Below, one piece after another: positions 1 to 8,555 of a stretch of DNA of 64,000 bases (position 1 is its first letter; every line of letters begins with the position of its first letter). Origin of the DNA: Polaromonas sp. (GTDB taxonomy: Bacteria; Pseudomonadota; Gammaproteobacteria; Burkholderiales; Burkholderiaceae_C). The notes beneath the pieces are model-generated. The model did not search any database. It worked only from the letters and a program-made list of their open reading frames with translations, and was not told where the DNA came from. The stretch lies in the NCBI GenBank assembly GCA_013297865.1, contig JAAFIP010000011.1:62001-126000 (forward strand), in the 5' to 3' direction. The position numbers and the translations under genes were made by a program.

Positions 1-87
1 TTATCGCCTTCACATACGGTCGCGCACTACCGGTATTGAACACAACGATTGTCCGGGGACTACCGGTAGAGCGCTACTGTGGTCGCT

Positions 88-163
88 GCACAGGTGGGTG
101 TGTGTCAGCCGACCGATTTCTGGTACTCCAGTATGAGGGCGGATGACATACACCCACCTGTGC
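88..163. repeat. 20-bp inverted repeat with 36-nt spacer
   Basis: Arms 88-107 and 144-163 are complementary at 19 of 20 positions (arm core CACAGGTGGGTGT). Upstream, the decamer ACTACCGGTA occurs twice, at 26-35 and 59-68. No convincing gene is seen in bases 1-288. The arms could form a cruciform or be a site for a dimeric protein; no T-run follows, so a simple terminator is unlikely. Function unknown. Confidence 0.6.
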
Positions 164-218
164 GTACAGTACAAGACCCAAAACTGGCAATTAAAACAAA
201 GGCATTTACTACAAATAC

Positions 219-262
219 CATAGCTGCCCCCGCAACATTCTATTGGCCTAGAGCCCTATTTA
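219..262 (-). repeat. Repeat family A, copy 1 (intergenic, diverged)
   Basis: Matches the reverse complement of the family A core with a few changes (CATAGCTGCCCCCGCAAC, then TATTGGCCTAGAGCCC). It lies just downstream of the acyl-CoA-binding protein gene, the position typical of intergenic copies in this window. Confidence 0.7.
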
Positions 263-288
263 ACTAAAAATAAGCCCCAGAAAACCGC

Positions 289-543
289 TTATTTCAACGA
301 CTCAATCAGGTCAATGTACTGCTGCATTGCGTCGTCTTGCGAGGTGCCCTTCAGGCCGTTCCACGCGTCCCACTTGGCGCGGCCCACCATGTCGCCAAAG
401 CCGGGTTTCTTTTCGGTGTTGTCACCCACACTGCCCTGCTTGTACAGCGAATAGATCTTCAGCAGCGTCGCATTGTCAGGACGCTCGGCGAGGTTTTTAG
501 AGTCTGCCATGGCGGCTTCGAACTGGGCTTTGAGATTAGCCAT
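289..543 (-). CDS. Acyl-CoA-binding protein (ACBP)
   Basis: This 84-residue protein has the normal length of the cytoplasmic four-helix ACBP fold, which binds medium- and long-chain acyl-CoA esters and passes them to acyltransferases and reductases. The family's ligand-contact stretches are visible: YSLYKQ at 31-36, KPGF at 46-49 and KWDAW at 57-61. The start codon follows a purine-rich AGGAG-like stretch. It is transcribed divergently from the wax ester synthase/DGAT gene, about 130 bp away, so the two may share a regulatory region. Bacterial ACBPs are not universal, and its place beside acyl-CoA-consuming enzymes suggests that it supplies substrate for storage-lipid synthesis; that role is inference. 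Confidence 0.93.
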   Translation of the reverse strand: MANLKAQFEAAMADSKNLAERPDNATLLKIYSLYKQGSVGDNTEKKPGFGDMVGRAKWDAWNGLKGTSQDDAMQQYIDLIESLK

Positions 544-674
544 ATGTGTGCTCCTAGCGATAAAACCGTGTTTAGGGAAACTGCTCTGTATCTTAATGGC
601 CTAAAACGCGCCAAAATAGGGAACTAACCCCAACCATACTACACGCGTTGACAACGCACACAGGAGAGCGCCGC

Positions 675-2297
675 ATGGTTACCCGCATCATGGCCCCAGA
701 TAATGCCCAAACTGTTGCCACAGCAGTTAAAAAGACCGTGCGCAAGACGGCAGCCAGGACAGTGAGCAAAGCGGCCGATGGCGCGCAAAAGGCGGCCAGC
801 AGCGCCCAGCAGGCGGCCAAGGTGGTGCAGAAAAACGTCGAACGTGCCGTTGCCGGCACGCTGGGCCTGTCGGGCGAGCGCATGACCAAGGTGGACACCG
901 CCTGGCTGCGCATGGACTCTCCGCAGAACCTGATGATGATCGTGGGGGTGTGGGTGCTGCAGCCGGGCATCAGCCATGCCGCGCTGTGCGAGCGGGTAGA
1001 AGAGCGGCTGCTGAAATACCGCCGCTTTGGCCAGCGCGTGGTGGAAGACACTGCGGGTGCCACCTGGGTGGATGATAAAAATTTCGACATTCGCAGCCAC
1101 GTTGTCACCGAGACCCTCAAGGCCCCCAAGGGCGGCACGCTGCAGGACGCACTACAGGACCGCGTGGCCGCACTGACCACTACACCGCTGGACCGCCGCC
1201 GTCCGCTGTGGCAGTTCCATCTGGTGGAGGACTACACCTTGCCTGATGGCAGCAAGGGCAGCGCCATGATGGTGCGCATTCACCACTGCATTGCCGATGG
1301 CATTGCCTTGATCTCGGTCACCACCTCGCTGGTGGACGGTGGCCTGCCGCCGCCTGAGCGCAAGCGCAAGGAAGCCCCCAGTGGGCCGGAAGACTGGATC
1401 ACCCAAAGCTTCCTCAAGCCCTTCACGGACCTCACGGTCAAGGCGTTGGGCGCGGCAGGCGAGGGCGCGGCGCGTTCGCTGCAGATGCTGGCCGACCCGC
1501 AAAAAGGCATGTCCGGTGGGGTCGATATGGCCAGGCTGGGCATGCAGCTGGTGGGCGATCTGGCCGCGCTGGCCATGATGCCGGATGACTCCAAAACCCG
1601 GCTCAAAGGCAAGCCTGGCACCACCAAAAAAGTAGCCTGGTGCCAGCCGATTCCGCTGGAAGAAGTCAAGGCGGTCGGCAAGGCGCTGAACTGCTCGATC
1701 AACGATGTACTGCTCAGCTGCGCCGCTGGCGCGATCGGCGAATACCTCAAAAACATGGGTGACGATGTCACGGGCCAGGAGATCCGCGCCATGGTGCCTG
1801 TGAACCTGCGCCCGCTGGACCAGGCCTATAAATTGGGCAACCGCTTTGGCCTGGCCCCGCTGGTGCTGCCGATTGGTGTGGCCAACCCGATTGAGCGGGT
1901 CTACGAAGTGCGCAAGCGCATGAACCACATGAAGGGCAGCTACCAGCCCCTGCTGGCTTTCAGCCTGCTGGCGGTGGCAGGTCTGCTGATCAAGCCTGCG
2001 CAGGACGCTATGCTCAATCTGTTTGGCAAGAAGACCACTGCGGTCATGACCAATGTGCCCGGCCCGCGCGAGAAGCTGAAGTTTTTAGGCTCTACCATTG
2101 AAGAAAATATTTTCTGGGTGCCACAAAGCGGCGACGTGGGCATGGGCGTCTCCATCCTGTCCTACGGCGGTGGCGTGCAGTTCGGCCTGATCACCGATGC
2201 TGGCCTGTGCCCCAATCCGCAGGCCATCATCGACGAGTTTGAACCCGAGTTTGCCAAGCTGTCGATTGTGACCTTGATGCTGCCCTGGGCTGATTAG
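675..2297 (+). CDS. Wax ester synthase / diacylglycerol acyltransferase (WS/DGAT) with Lys/Ala-rich N-terminal extension
   Basis: Bifunctional acyltransferase that joins acyl-CoA to fatty alcohol (wax ester) or to diacylglycerol (triacylglycerol). The catalytic motif HHCIADG is at about 203-209; PLWQFHL, a conserved ND pair (INDVLLS) and NLRPLD with GNRFG follow in family order. The ATG at 675 is preferred because AGGAG lies 8 bases upstream; a TTG at 648 in the same frame would add nine residues. The family core begins near residue 65 (SGERMTKVDTAW). The preceding residues are rich in Lys, Ala and Gln and resemble phasin or histone H1 tails, which typical family members lack. Its stop codon overlaps that of the convergent P450 gene. 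Confidence 0.93.
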   Translation: MVTRIMAPDNAQTVATAVKKTVRKTAARTVSKAADGAQKAASSAQQAAKVVQKNVERAVAGTLGLSGERMTKVDTAWLRMDSPQNLMMIVGVWVLQPGISHAALCERVEERLLKYRRFGQRVVEDTAGATWVDDKNFDIRSHVVTETLKAPKGGTLQDALQDRVAALTTTPLDRRRPLWQFHLVEDYTLPDGSKGSAMMVRIHHCIADGIALISVTTSLVDGGLPPPERKRKEAPSGPEDWITQSFLKPFTDLTVKALGAAGEGAARSLQMLADPQKGMSGGVDMARLGMQLVGDLAALAMMPDDSKTRLKGKPGTTKKVAWCQPIPLEEVKAVGKALNCSINDVLLSCAAGAIGEYLKNMGDDVTGQEIRAMVPVNLRPLDQAYKLGNRFGLAPLVLPIGVANPIERVYEVRKRMNHMKGSYQPLLAFSLLAVAGLLIKPAQDAMLNLFGKKTTAVMTNVPGPREKLKFLGSTIEENIFWVPQSGDVGMGVSILSYGGGVQFGLITDAGLCPNPQAIIDEFEPEFAKLSIVTLMLPWAD

Positions 2298-3751
2298 GAA
2301 GCTGCAGTCGCAGCGTCAGCCGTCTTCAAACGCATCCGCAGGCCCACAGGCGACATCACAAACGCCATCAGCTCCTGTGCCTCCTGGCCATCGGCGGTGT
2401 CTACGCTGCTGATTTCAAAACGGCTCAGCAGCATGGCGACAGCCACTTTGATTTCCAACAGGGCCAGATAGCGCCCCGGGCAGGTGCGGGGGCCTGAGCC
2501 AAAGGGGGAGGAAACCTGTTTGTCCTGCGCCTGTGCAAGCCAGCGCTCGGGCTCAAAGGCCTGCGGGTTGGGAAAATGTTTTTCATCGACGCTGTCGTGG
2601 CGCATCACGCACCACACCAGGCTGCCTTTGGGCACGCGCACGTCCTCTATGACGGTGTCCACAATCGCCTCCAGTGGCATAAACGGTCCTACGGGTTTAA
2701 GCCGCATGGCCTCCTGCACAGCAGCGTCCAGATAAACCAGCGCGTCCATTTGCTCCAGCGTAAAACCGGCGCAGTCGGGGGCCAACTGCCTGATCTCCAT
2801 CACGGTTTTCTGCAGAGTGTGTGGGTTGCGGTTGAGCAGGTACAGCAGCCAGGCGATGGTATTGGCCGTCGTGTCTTCGCCTGCCAGCAGCATGGTGGAC
2901 ACATTGCCTGCCACGGTGTCGTTGTCTACCCCGCTGTCAGGCTGGTCAGCCGCTGCGATCATGGCTTGCAGCAGATTGCTAGGCTTGTCGCGCAGCCCAG
3001 GATTGGCTTGCATGCTTTGGCGAGCCTGCTCAACCAAGGCATACACTTCGTTGCGCAGTGCGGCGCTGCTGTGCTCCAGTCGGCGGTCTTGCGGCAATTT
3101 GAAGTAGCGCCAGTAGGGCACGATGGACAGGCTGCGCCGCGCGATGCCGGGCAAAATGCGGTCCAGGTGCTGCTGGATCACGTTATCACCTGCCTCCAGG
3201 GTGTTCACATCCTGGCCAAACGCCAGCCCGGCAATGATGTCCACGGTATAGCGTTTAAGGTCGGTTGACAGGTCAATCGGGCGGTGTTGGTCAGCGGCAG
3301 TCTGCCAGCGCCGCTGAAGACGCAGTGCCACATTTACCAGAGATGGAAAATATGCGCGGATGGGCTTGGGCGCAAAGCCCGCCATCACCATGCGCCGCTG
3401 GTTGCGCCAGTCTGCGCCCTCAGCGATGAACACATTGGGCAACCCGCCTAACTCAGCCGATATCTTGGCGGTGATCGATGGCCGGCGAAAGCTGCCGGGC
3501 CGCTCCCGCAACACTGCGTGAACAGTGTGGTGGTCAGCTACCACCAGTACCTGCCTGGGACCGAAATACATGCGCATCAGCGGCCCGAAGCGCCTGCACC
3601 ATTGCTCCACGTCCTGGTGGATGCGCTGGGGCGTGACCTGCAGCAGATTGCCAATAATAGGCCATGCGCGCGGGCCAGGCAGGTCTTTGATCTGGCGCAG
3701 CACGGGGGCGCTGGAAACGCTGGTTGCTGGCTCAGGAGATGGTAGAGACAT
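2294..3751 (-). CDS. Cytochrome P450
   Basis: Soluble-type P450 monooxygenase of 485 residues with no membrane anchor. The oxygen-binding I-helix motif AGEDTT is near residue 290, the K-helix ExxR is EAMR in the sequence EAMRLKP, and the heme-binding loop FGSGPRTCPGR carries the thiolate cysteine. The substrate cannot be read from sequence; its place among lipid genes makes a fatty-acid or lipid substrate plausible. It is the last gene of a minus-strand run MFS-DTW-P450, with an 11-base gap to the DTW gene. Its stop (TAA) and the stop of the convergent WS/DGAT gene share bases. No redox partner ferredoxin or reductase is encoded nearby. Confidence 0.93.
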   Translation of the reverse strand: MSLPSPEPATSVSSAPVLRQIKDLPGPRAWPIIGNLLQVTPQRIHQDVEQWCRRFGPLMRMYFGPRQVLVVADHHTVHAVLRERPGSFRRPSITAKISAELGGLPNVFIAEGADWRNQRRMVMAGFAPKPIRAYFPSLVNVALRLQRRWQTAADQHRPIDLSTDLKRYTVDIIAGLAFGQDVNTLEAGDNVIQQHLDRILPGIARRSLSIVPYWRYFKLPQDRRLEHSSAALRNEVYALVEQARQSMQANPGLRDKPSNLLQAMIAAADQPDSGVDNDTVAGNVSTMLLAGEDTTANTIAWLLYLLNRNPHTLQKTVMEIRQLAPDCAGFTLEQMDALVYLDAAVQEAMRLKPVGPFMPLEAIVDTVIEDVRVPKGSLVWCVMRHDSVDEKHFPNPQAFEPERWLAQAQDKQVSSPFGSGPRTCPGRYLALLEIKVAVAMLLSRFEISSVDTADGQEAQELMAFVMSPVGLRMRLKTADAATAAS

Positions 3752-3762
3752 GGATACCCATT

Positions 3763-4470
3763 TTATCGTGGCATATGGGCTTGCTGCTGCGCCACAAATC
3801 CATCAAACGCGCTGACCAGTGGCAATAACGGTGCTGCATTGCCTCCCAGCTGCGCTAGCGCAGCGCAGGTGGCTTCCAGGGTGGAGAGTTGATTGGGCTT
3901 GTGCGCTTTGCGGATGCGGTACTGCGATGCGGGCACATGTTGCAAGGGTAGACGCGGCAATTGCTGCAGCAGCGGGTTGAGGTAGAGCATCTTGCGGCTT
4001 TTGCGCCAGGTGCCATCGAGCACGACCAGGCGCAGTTGCGCGGGATCATGCAGCGCATCGGCTGCCAAGCGGGGCGGTGCTGGTATGCTCAGTGCGGCGC
4101 TATCGGGGGTGTCGGGGTAGAGCAGTATTGCTTGTCGAACCGCGTTGCTCTGGGCCGCGCTCGCTGGTTGCTCCGCCTCTTTCCAGGGTGCGAACAGCAA
4201 ATCACGCAATACCTGCGCATCAAACACTTCCCCCGTGACCATGCGGCTGTGCGGCAGGCTCAGGTGCAGCAGGCGCGCGCTGCCTTTGGCCTGGTGCACT
4301 TCCATCGGGTGCTGCAGGATCAGCACCTGCACGGGTTGCTGCACTGGCGTGACCCAATGGCAAATGCAGTTGCTGTGCGCTCGCAGGCAGTCTGCGCAGA
4401 CTACTCGTTTCGTGGTGGGCTCTGCTGACGGCGGCGTCTCGGCCCGGCGGCTGCCTGGTGCCGCAATCAA
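3763..4470 (-). CDS. DTW-domain tRNA-uridine aminocarboxypropyltransferase
   Basis: Member of the DTW family (E. coli YfiP/TapT), which transfers the 3-amino-3-carboxypropyl group of SAM to uridine in tRNA, giving acp3U. An N-terminal zinc-binding cluster CADCLRAHSNCIC is at about 25-37. The name-giving DxTW motif appears as LDGTWRKSRKM near 160. HRIRKAHK-like basic residues (YRIRKAHKPNQLST) follow and fit tRNA contact. At 235 residues it is full length. Its start overlaps the stop of the upstream MFS gene by four bases, so the two are probably translationally coupled, although no functional link is obvious. Confidence 0.9.
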   Translation of the reverse strand: MIAAPGSRRAETPPSAEPTTKRVVCADCLRAHSNCICHWVTPVQQPVQVLILQHPMEVHQAKGSARLLHLSLPHSRMVTGEVFDAQVLRDLLFAPWKEAEQPASAAQSNAVRQAILLYPDTPDSAALSIPAPPRLAADALHDPAQLRLVVLDGTWRKSRKMLYLNPLLQQLPRLPLQHVPASQYRIRKAHKPNQLSTLEATCAALAQLGGNAAPLLPLVSAFDGFVAQQQAHMPR

Positions 4471-5708
4471 GACAGCCCCTGTGCGCGCAGCGCAAAGCGG
4501 CGCAAGAAGATCAGGCAGACCGACACCACCAGGCCTCCGGCCAGCAGGTAGCAGCCCACACTCACCCAGCCCCAGCGCACCAGCATGGCCGCCAGGATGG
4601 GCGAGCCGACAAAATTGCCCAGATTGCCAAACTGCACCAGGCCGCCGTTGACCAAGGTGATGTCGGGGTCACCCGCCTGGAACAGCGCGGGGATGGAGCT
4701 GACGATGCCTGCAGGCAGGGTGCCCAGCAGCACAAAGGTCAGCAGCACCAGCGCGTGCGCTGCAGGCCCGCGCGCGGGCAGCCACATCAGCCACAACCCT
4801 GCCAGCACAATGCCCACCCCCGACAGGCGCACCAGCCGGTGTCCGGTGATGCCTCGGCTCAGCGCCACCATGGCAATCAGGGTGCCCAGCAGCGATGCAC
4901 CCGGCAGCAGCAGCGCCAGCCGGGTGGCAGCGGCTGGGGTATCAGTCAGCAATTGGGGCAGCACGCTGACCAGGGCCACAAACAGCAGGGTGTAGCCAAA
5001 AAATGTGGCGGGTATAGCCAGCAGCTTGCCCTGCCGCAGCAAGCGCAGCTGCGCGTTCAACACACTGCGTGCAGACAGCTTGACTGTGCCAACTGATGGC
5101 CCATCGCTGCGCGGCAAGATACTGCACGCCAGCCCCACCACCAGCGTCAGCGCGGCATGCAGCACGGCGATGCCGCGCCAGTCGGTGGCCTGCAAGACCA
5201 GGGGCACGGTGAATGCAGCGACGATGTAGGTGACGGTAAAGTAGCAACTCCACAGCGCCATCACACGCGCTCGGTCAGCGGCGCTGCAGTACGACAGCAT
5301 GAGGGTGGGCACCGCGACCACGATGGCCATATGGGCCACGCTTTCTACGGCACGCGCCAGCAGCAGCGCGGGGTAGCTGCTGGCCACTAGCGGCAGCAAG
5401 GCCCCAGCCAGTCCCACGCCCAGTCCCCACAGCAGCGTGCGACGCAGGCCTGCAGCCTGGCACAGCGCACCGGCAAAGGTGCCAGCCACGGCACCTGCCA
5501 TACCAATCACCGACAGCGCGATAGCCTGCTGCACCGGGCTCATCAGCGTTTGACTGCTCAGCCCCGGCAGCATGTAAGGCATCTTGGCATACTGCAAGGC
5601 AGCCAGCAGCCCGGCGGCATACAGCAGGGCGATCAACTGCCATGGGGTATGCGCGGATCGGGGTGGAGTGGGCATGCGATGGCATGTTACTTGAAAAGCA
5701 GATGGCAT
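4467..5708 (-). CDS. Major facilitator superfamily transporter
   Basis: Inner-membrane protein of 413 residues with about twelve hydrophobic segments and short loops, typical of MFS permeases. The first segment is near residues 22-38 (LIALLYAAGLLAALQYAK). Substrate not recognisable; efflux or uptake of a small molecule is possible. The next in-frame ATG (5675, MPTPPRSA) could be the true start, since neither ATG has a strong ribosome-binding site. It heads the MFS-DTW-P450 run and is divergent from the ABC ATPase, about 57 bases away. Confidence 0.85.
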   Translation of the reverse strand: MPSAFQVTCHRMPTPPRSAHTPWQLIALLYAAGLLAALQYAKMPYMLPGLSSQTLMSPVQQAIALSVIGMAGAVAGTFAGALCQAAGLRRTLLWGLGVGLAGALLPLVASSYPALLLARAVESVAHMAIVVAVPTLMLSYCSAADRARVMALWSCYFTVTYIVAAFTVPLVLQATDWRGIAVLHAALTLVVGLACSILPRSDGPSVGTVKLSARSVLNAQLRLLRQGKLLAIPATFFGYTLLFVALVSVLPQLLTDTPAAATRLALLLPGASLLGTLIAMVALSRGITGHRLVRLSGVGIVLAGLWLMWLPARGPAAHALVLLTFVLLGTLPAGIVSSIPALFQAGDPDITLVNGGLVQFGNLGNFVGSPILAAMLVRWGWVSVGCYLLAGGLVVSVCLIFLRRFALRAQGLS

Positions 5709-5765
5709 GCGCCTGCGCGAAGGGGTCGTAAACCATCGTGTCTACAATCGTCACTAACACTTCCT

Positions 5766-6437
5766 GTGCAAAACAACTTGGCTAACCACGCTCTCACCAT
5801 CCCCCGCCTCGTGGTATTGCAGGCTGACACACTGAGCTTTGCCTACCCCCAGCGTCCACTGCTGGCCGATCTATCGCTGCAAGCCCCGCCAGGTCTGACC
5901 TGGGTGCGCGGCGGTGACGGCTGCGGCAAGACCACGCTGCTGCGCCTGCTGGCTGGCGACTTGGCAGCCGATGCGGGCGAGCTGCGCATCCACGGCGTGC
6001 GTTTGAGTGGCGACGGCGCGGCCTACCGGGCGCAGGTGTTCTGGATGGACCCGCGCACGGCGGCGCTGGACCAGATCAGTGCGCGGGACTACTTTGCATC
6101 GCTGCCGCCGCGCTATCCGCAGTGGGATGCCCAGGCACTGGACGATGCGGTGCAAGGTCTGTCGCTGGCGCAGCACATCGACAAGCCGATGTACATGCTG
6201 TCTACGGGCTCCAAGCGCAAGGTGTGGCTGGCGGCGGCTTGGGCCGCGGGCGCTGCAGTTACGCTGCTGGACGACCCGTTTGCCGCGCTGGACAAGCCAT
6301 CGATTGCCTATGTGCTGCAGCTGCTGCGCAGCGCTTCACAACACGCCACGCGGGCCTGGGTGGTTGCGCATTACGAACTGCCCGCTGATGGACAGGGCAG
6401 CCTGCCGCTGGCAGTGCAGGTAGATTTGGGAGACTAA
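5766..6437 (+). CDS. ABC transporter ATP-binding protein (orphan)
   Basis: Single nucleotide-binding domain of about 223 residues. Walker A is GGDGCGKTTL, the signature region is LSTGSKRK (a divergent form of LSGGQ, as in CcmA-like proteins), Walker B is VTLLDDPFAALD and a switch histidine lies in VVAHYE. No permease gene is adjacent, so partner and substrate are unknown. The start is uncertain: GTG at 5766 fits the expected N-terminus; a TTG at 5778 would remove four residues. Its stop codon overlaps that of the convergent TetR-type gene, leaving no room for a terminator. Confidence 0.8.
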   Translation: MQNNLANHALTIPRLVVLQADTLSFAYPQRPLLADLSLQAPPGLTWVRGGDGCGKTTLLRLLAGDLAADAGELRIHGVRLSGDGAAYRAQVFWMDPRTAALDQISARDYFASLPPRYPQWDAQALDDAVQGLSLAQHIDKPMYMLSTGSKRKVWLAAAWAAGAAVTLLDDPFAALDKPSIAYVLQLLRSASQHATRAWVVAHYELPADGQGSLPLAVQVDLGD

Positions 6438-7108
6438 GCTGTCGTTGCCGCCACCTTGGCGCTGTAGGCGCTGACCAAGCCCAGCAGGTGCTGGCGCTGG
6501 CCAGCCTCCAGATAGGGCACCAGCAGGTTCAGCACGTGCTGCGCGCCGCGCATCAGGGCGGCTTGGGCGCTTTCAGGCTCCAGCGCCTTGCGCGGGTCGC
6601 GCACATACTCGTAGCTCAGCCAGTAGGTCAATACCACCACCATTGAGGTGGCAGTGGCTTCGACCTCGCGCGAGTCGATGCTGATGGCGCCGCTGCGGCT
6701 CATCGCGTCGAGCAGGGCGCGCACGCTGCGGGTCTTGTTTTTCAGCACCCACTGAAAATGGGTTTCCAGGCGGCGGTTTTTGCTCAGCAGGTCGTTCAGG
6801 TCGCGGTACAAAAAGCGGTACTGCCAGATCAGCTCGAACAGGGTGTGCATGAAAAACCAGGCGTCTTCCACGTCGCGCACGCCGTCGCTGGCGTTGAGCA
6901 GCTCGCTCAGGGCGCGCTCGTATTTGTCAAACAGGCTGTTGATCAGCTCGTCTTTGGCGGGGTAGTGGTAGTACAGGTTGCCGGGGCTGATGTTGAGCTC
7001 GGCCGAGATCAGCGTAGTGGATACGTTGGGTTCGCCAAAGCGGTTGAACAGCTCCAGCGTGACTTCCAGGATGCGTTCTGCGGTGCGGCGCGGTGCTTTT
7101 TTTGCCAT
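6434..7108 (-). CDS. TetR-family transcriptional regulator
   Basis: 224 residues. The N-terminal helix-turn-helix is typical of TetR: RILEVTLELFNRFGEPNVST, then AELNISPGNLYYHYPAKDEL. The C-terminal half is a helical ligand-binding domain. Ligands of such regulators near lipid genes are often acyl-CoAs or fatty acids, but the sequence does not settle this. It may control the neighbouring lipid genes; its target sites were not identified. Confidence 0.9.
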   Translation of the reverse strand: MAKKAPRRTAERILEVTLELFNRFGEPNVSTTLISAELNISPGNLYYHYPAKDELINSLFDKYERALSELLNASDGVRDVEDAWFFMHTLFELIWQYRFLYRDLNDLLSKNRRLETHFQWVLKNKTRSVRALLDAMSRSGAISIDSREVEATATSMVVVLTYWLSYEYVRDPRKALEPESAQAALMRGAQHVLNLLVPYLEAGQRQHLLGLVSAYSAKVAATTA

Positions 7109-7236
7109 GGCGAGCCTTGTGTATGCGATCAGAGGGTGAACATGAGCCTGACTCTAACCGAAGTTGACCGCATGGCACAAGGGCGCGCAGTTTGCGGTCT
7201 GCATCGGGGATTGGCAAGTCGCTCTGCATGCTACAT

Positions 7237-7280
7237 ATTTAATAGCTGCTCCCGCGATTTTCTATTGGGCTGGAGGGCGT
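7237..7280 (-). repeat. Repeat family A, copy 2 (abuts a stop codon)
   Basis: Reverse-orientation copy: TTAATAGCTGCTCCCGCGAT, then TCTATTGGGCTGGAGGGC. It ends directly at the stop codon of the patatin-like gene (7281-7283) and lies in the leader between the TetR-type and patatin genes. Confidence 0.85.
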
Positions 7281-8555
7281 TTAAGCCTTGGAAAGTGCAT
7301 GCAGCGAGCTTTCCAGATCGTCCATCACCTCCTGCAGCTGCATCACCGCTACGCCCAGGCGGCTGGCGGGCTTGGAGGGCAGCACCAGATGGCGCTTGGG
7401 GTCGTCCAGCACGGCGCCATTGATGGTGATGCCGTGCTTGCCCAATTTGGCAGACAGGGTGGTTTTGCGCGAACGCAGCATGCTGCGGGTCTGCTGGTAG
7501 GCATGCTCGGCAATGGCGCGGCGCTGGCTGTAGCTGAAGGTGTTGGCCATGTACAGCTCGGGGTCGCGGTGGTCGGGCTCGATCAGCAGGATGTCGGTAT
7601 CGGGATAGGTGCGCTCGTAGTGCTTCATGCCCAGCTCCATGCGCGAGTGGATCATCGAGCGGAAGGTCTGGCTCAACACGCCGGGCAAGCCGCCATCGGC
7701 AATGCGCGGGATAAACTGCTTTTCCAACGGCAGGCCGCGCTGCATCACATCGCTGCGCGCCTGCATGGCGTTGAAGGGCACCAATGGGTTCAGGCACAGC
7801 ATCAGGTCCACGCCCTCTTCCAGCGCTACGGTGGCGTGCAGGGTTTTCTTCAAAGCCCCGTCCACATAGTATTGTTCATCAATCTCTACCGGAGGAAACA
7901 GGCCTGGCAGGGCCGCGCTGGCCTGCACGGCGCGCGAGATCGGCACATGGTCCCAGCCGGGCTGGCCAAAAGGTGCGGCCTCGCCGCTGTCAAGATGGGT
8001 GGCCACCAGCGTCAGGCGCGAGCGCAGCTCGCGAAAATCATTGGTGCGGCCACTGCGGCTGAACATCTGCGCCATGCGCAGATGCACCTCTTCGCTGCTG
8101 AAGATGCCGGTAGGCAGGGCAGGGCCCAGCAGCTCGATGGCGCTGACCAGGGACTTGCGCTGCACGGTGGCGCGCCAGACGGCGCTGGCCAGCAAGCCCG
8201 GCAGCATGATGCTGCGGCGCACAAATTCGCCCACAGCAGGGCGCATGAGCCAGGCGGGGTCGAAATTGTCCAGGCGCTCTTCGCCCTGTGCCAGCGGCCG
8301 GTCGTTGTCAATGAAGTTGTGGCACAGCTCGTGGGGGCGCATGCCGTTGGCCAGAAAAGCTGCAATAAAGCCGCCAGCGGACACGCCGACGTAATGGTCG
8401 AGCTGGGTGAAATCGATGCCGTCCAGCGCTTCATCCAGTGCGCACAGTGCACCTATCTCGTAGATAGCGCCCAGCGGTCCGCCGCCAGCCAATGCCAGTG
8501 CGATGCGGGGCTTGGGAGTGCGCTGTGCGGTTGTGCGGGAGCGAGAGACCATCAA
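7281..8555 (-). CDS. Patatin-like phospholipase
   Basis: Serine lipid acyl hydrolase of 424 residues. The oxyanion glycine loop AGGGPLGAIYE is near residues 25-35, the nucleophile elbow is GVSAG (GxSxG) near 60, and the catalytic Asp is in DGALKK. No signal peptide, so it acts in the cytoplasm or on lipid inclusions. The gene starts four bases inside the upstream phasin gene (ATGA overlap), which implies translational coupling. A patatin coupled to a phasin fits a lipase working on storage granules, either to mobilise wax ester/TAG or to remodel granule phospholipid (inference). Confidence 0.92.
   Translation of the reverse strand: MMVSRSRTTAQRTPKPRIALALAGGGPLGAIYEIGALCALDEALDGIDFTQLDHYVGVSAGGFIAAFLANGMRPHELCHNFIDNDRPLAQGEERLDNFDPAWLMRPAVGEFVRRSIMLPGLLASAVWRATVQRKSLVSAIELLGPALPTGIFSSEEVHLRMAQMFSRSGRTNDFRELRSRLTLVATHLDSGEAAPFGQPGWDHVPISRAVQASAALPGLFPPVEIDEQYYVDGALKKTLHATVALEEGVDLMLCLNPLVPFNAMQARSDVMQRGLPLEKQFIPRIADGGLPGVLSQTFRSMIHSRMELGMKHYERTYPDTDILLIEPDHRDPELYMANTFSYSQRRAIAEHAYQQTRSMLRSRKTTLSAKLGKHGITINGAVLDDPKRHLVLPSKPASRLGVAVMQLQEVMDDLESSLHALSKA

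Noticed and set aside
79-267. Short open frame on the plus strand
   Set aside because: Its C-terminal part is encoded by a family A repeat, it has no ribosome-binding site, and it overlaps the 88-163 inverted repeat. No family resemblance.
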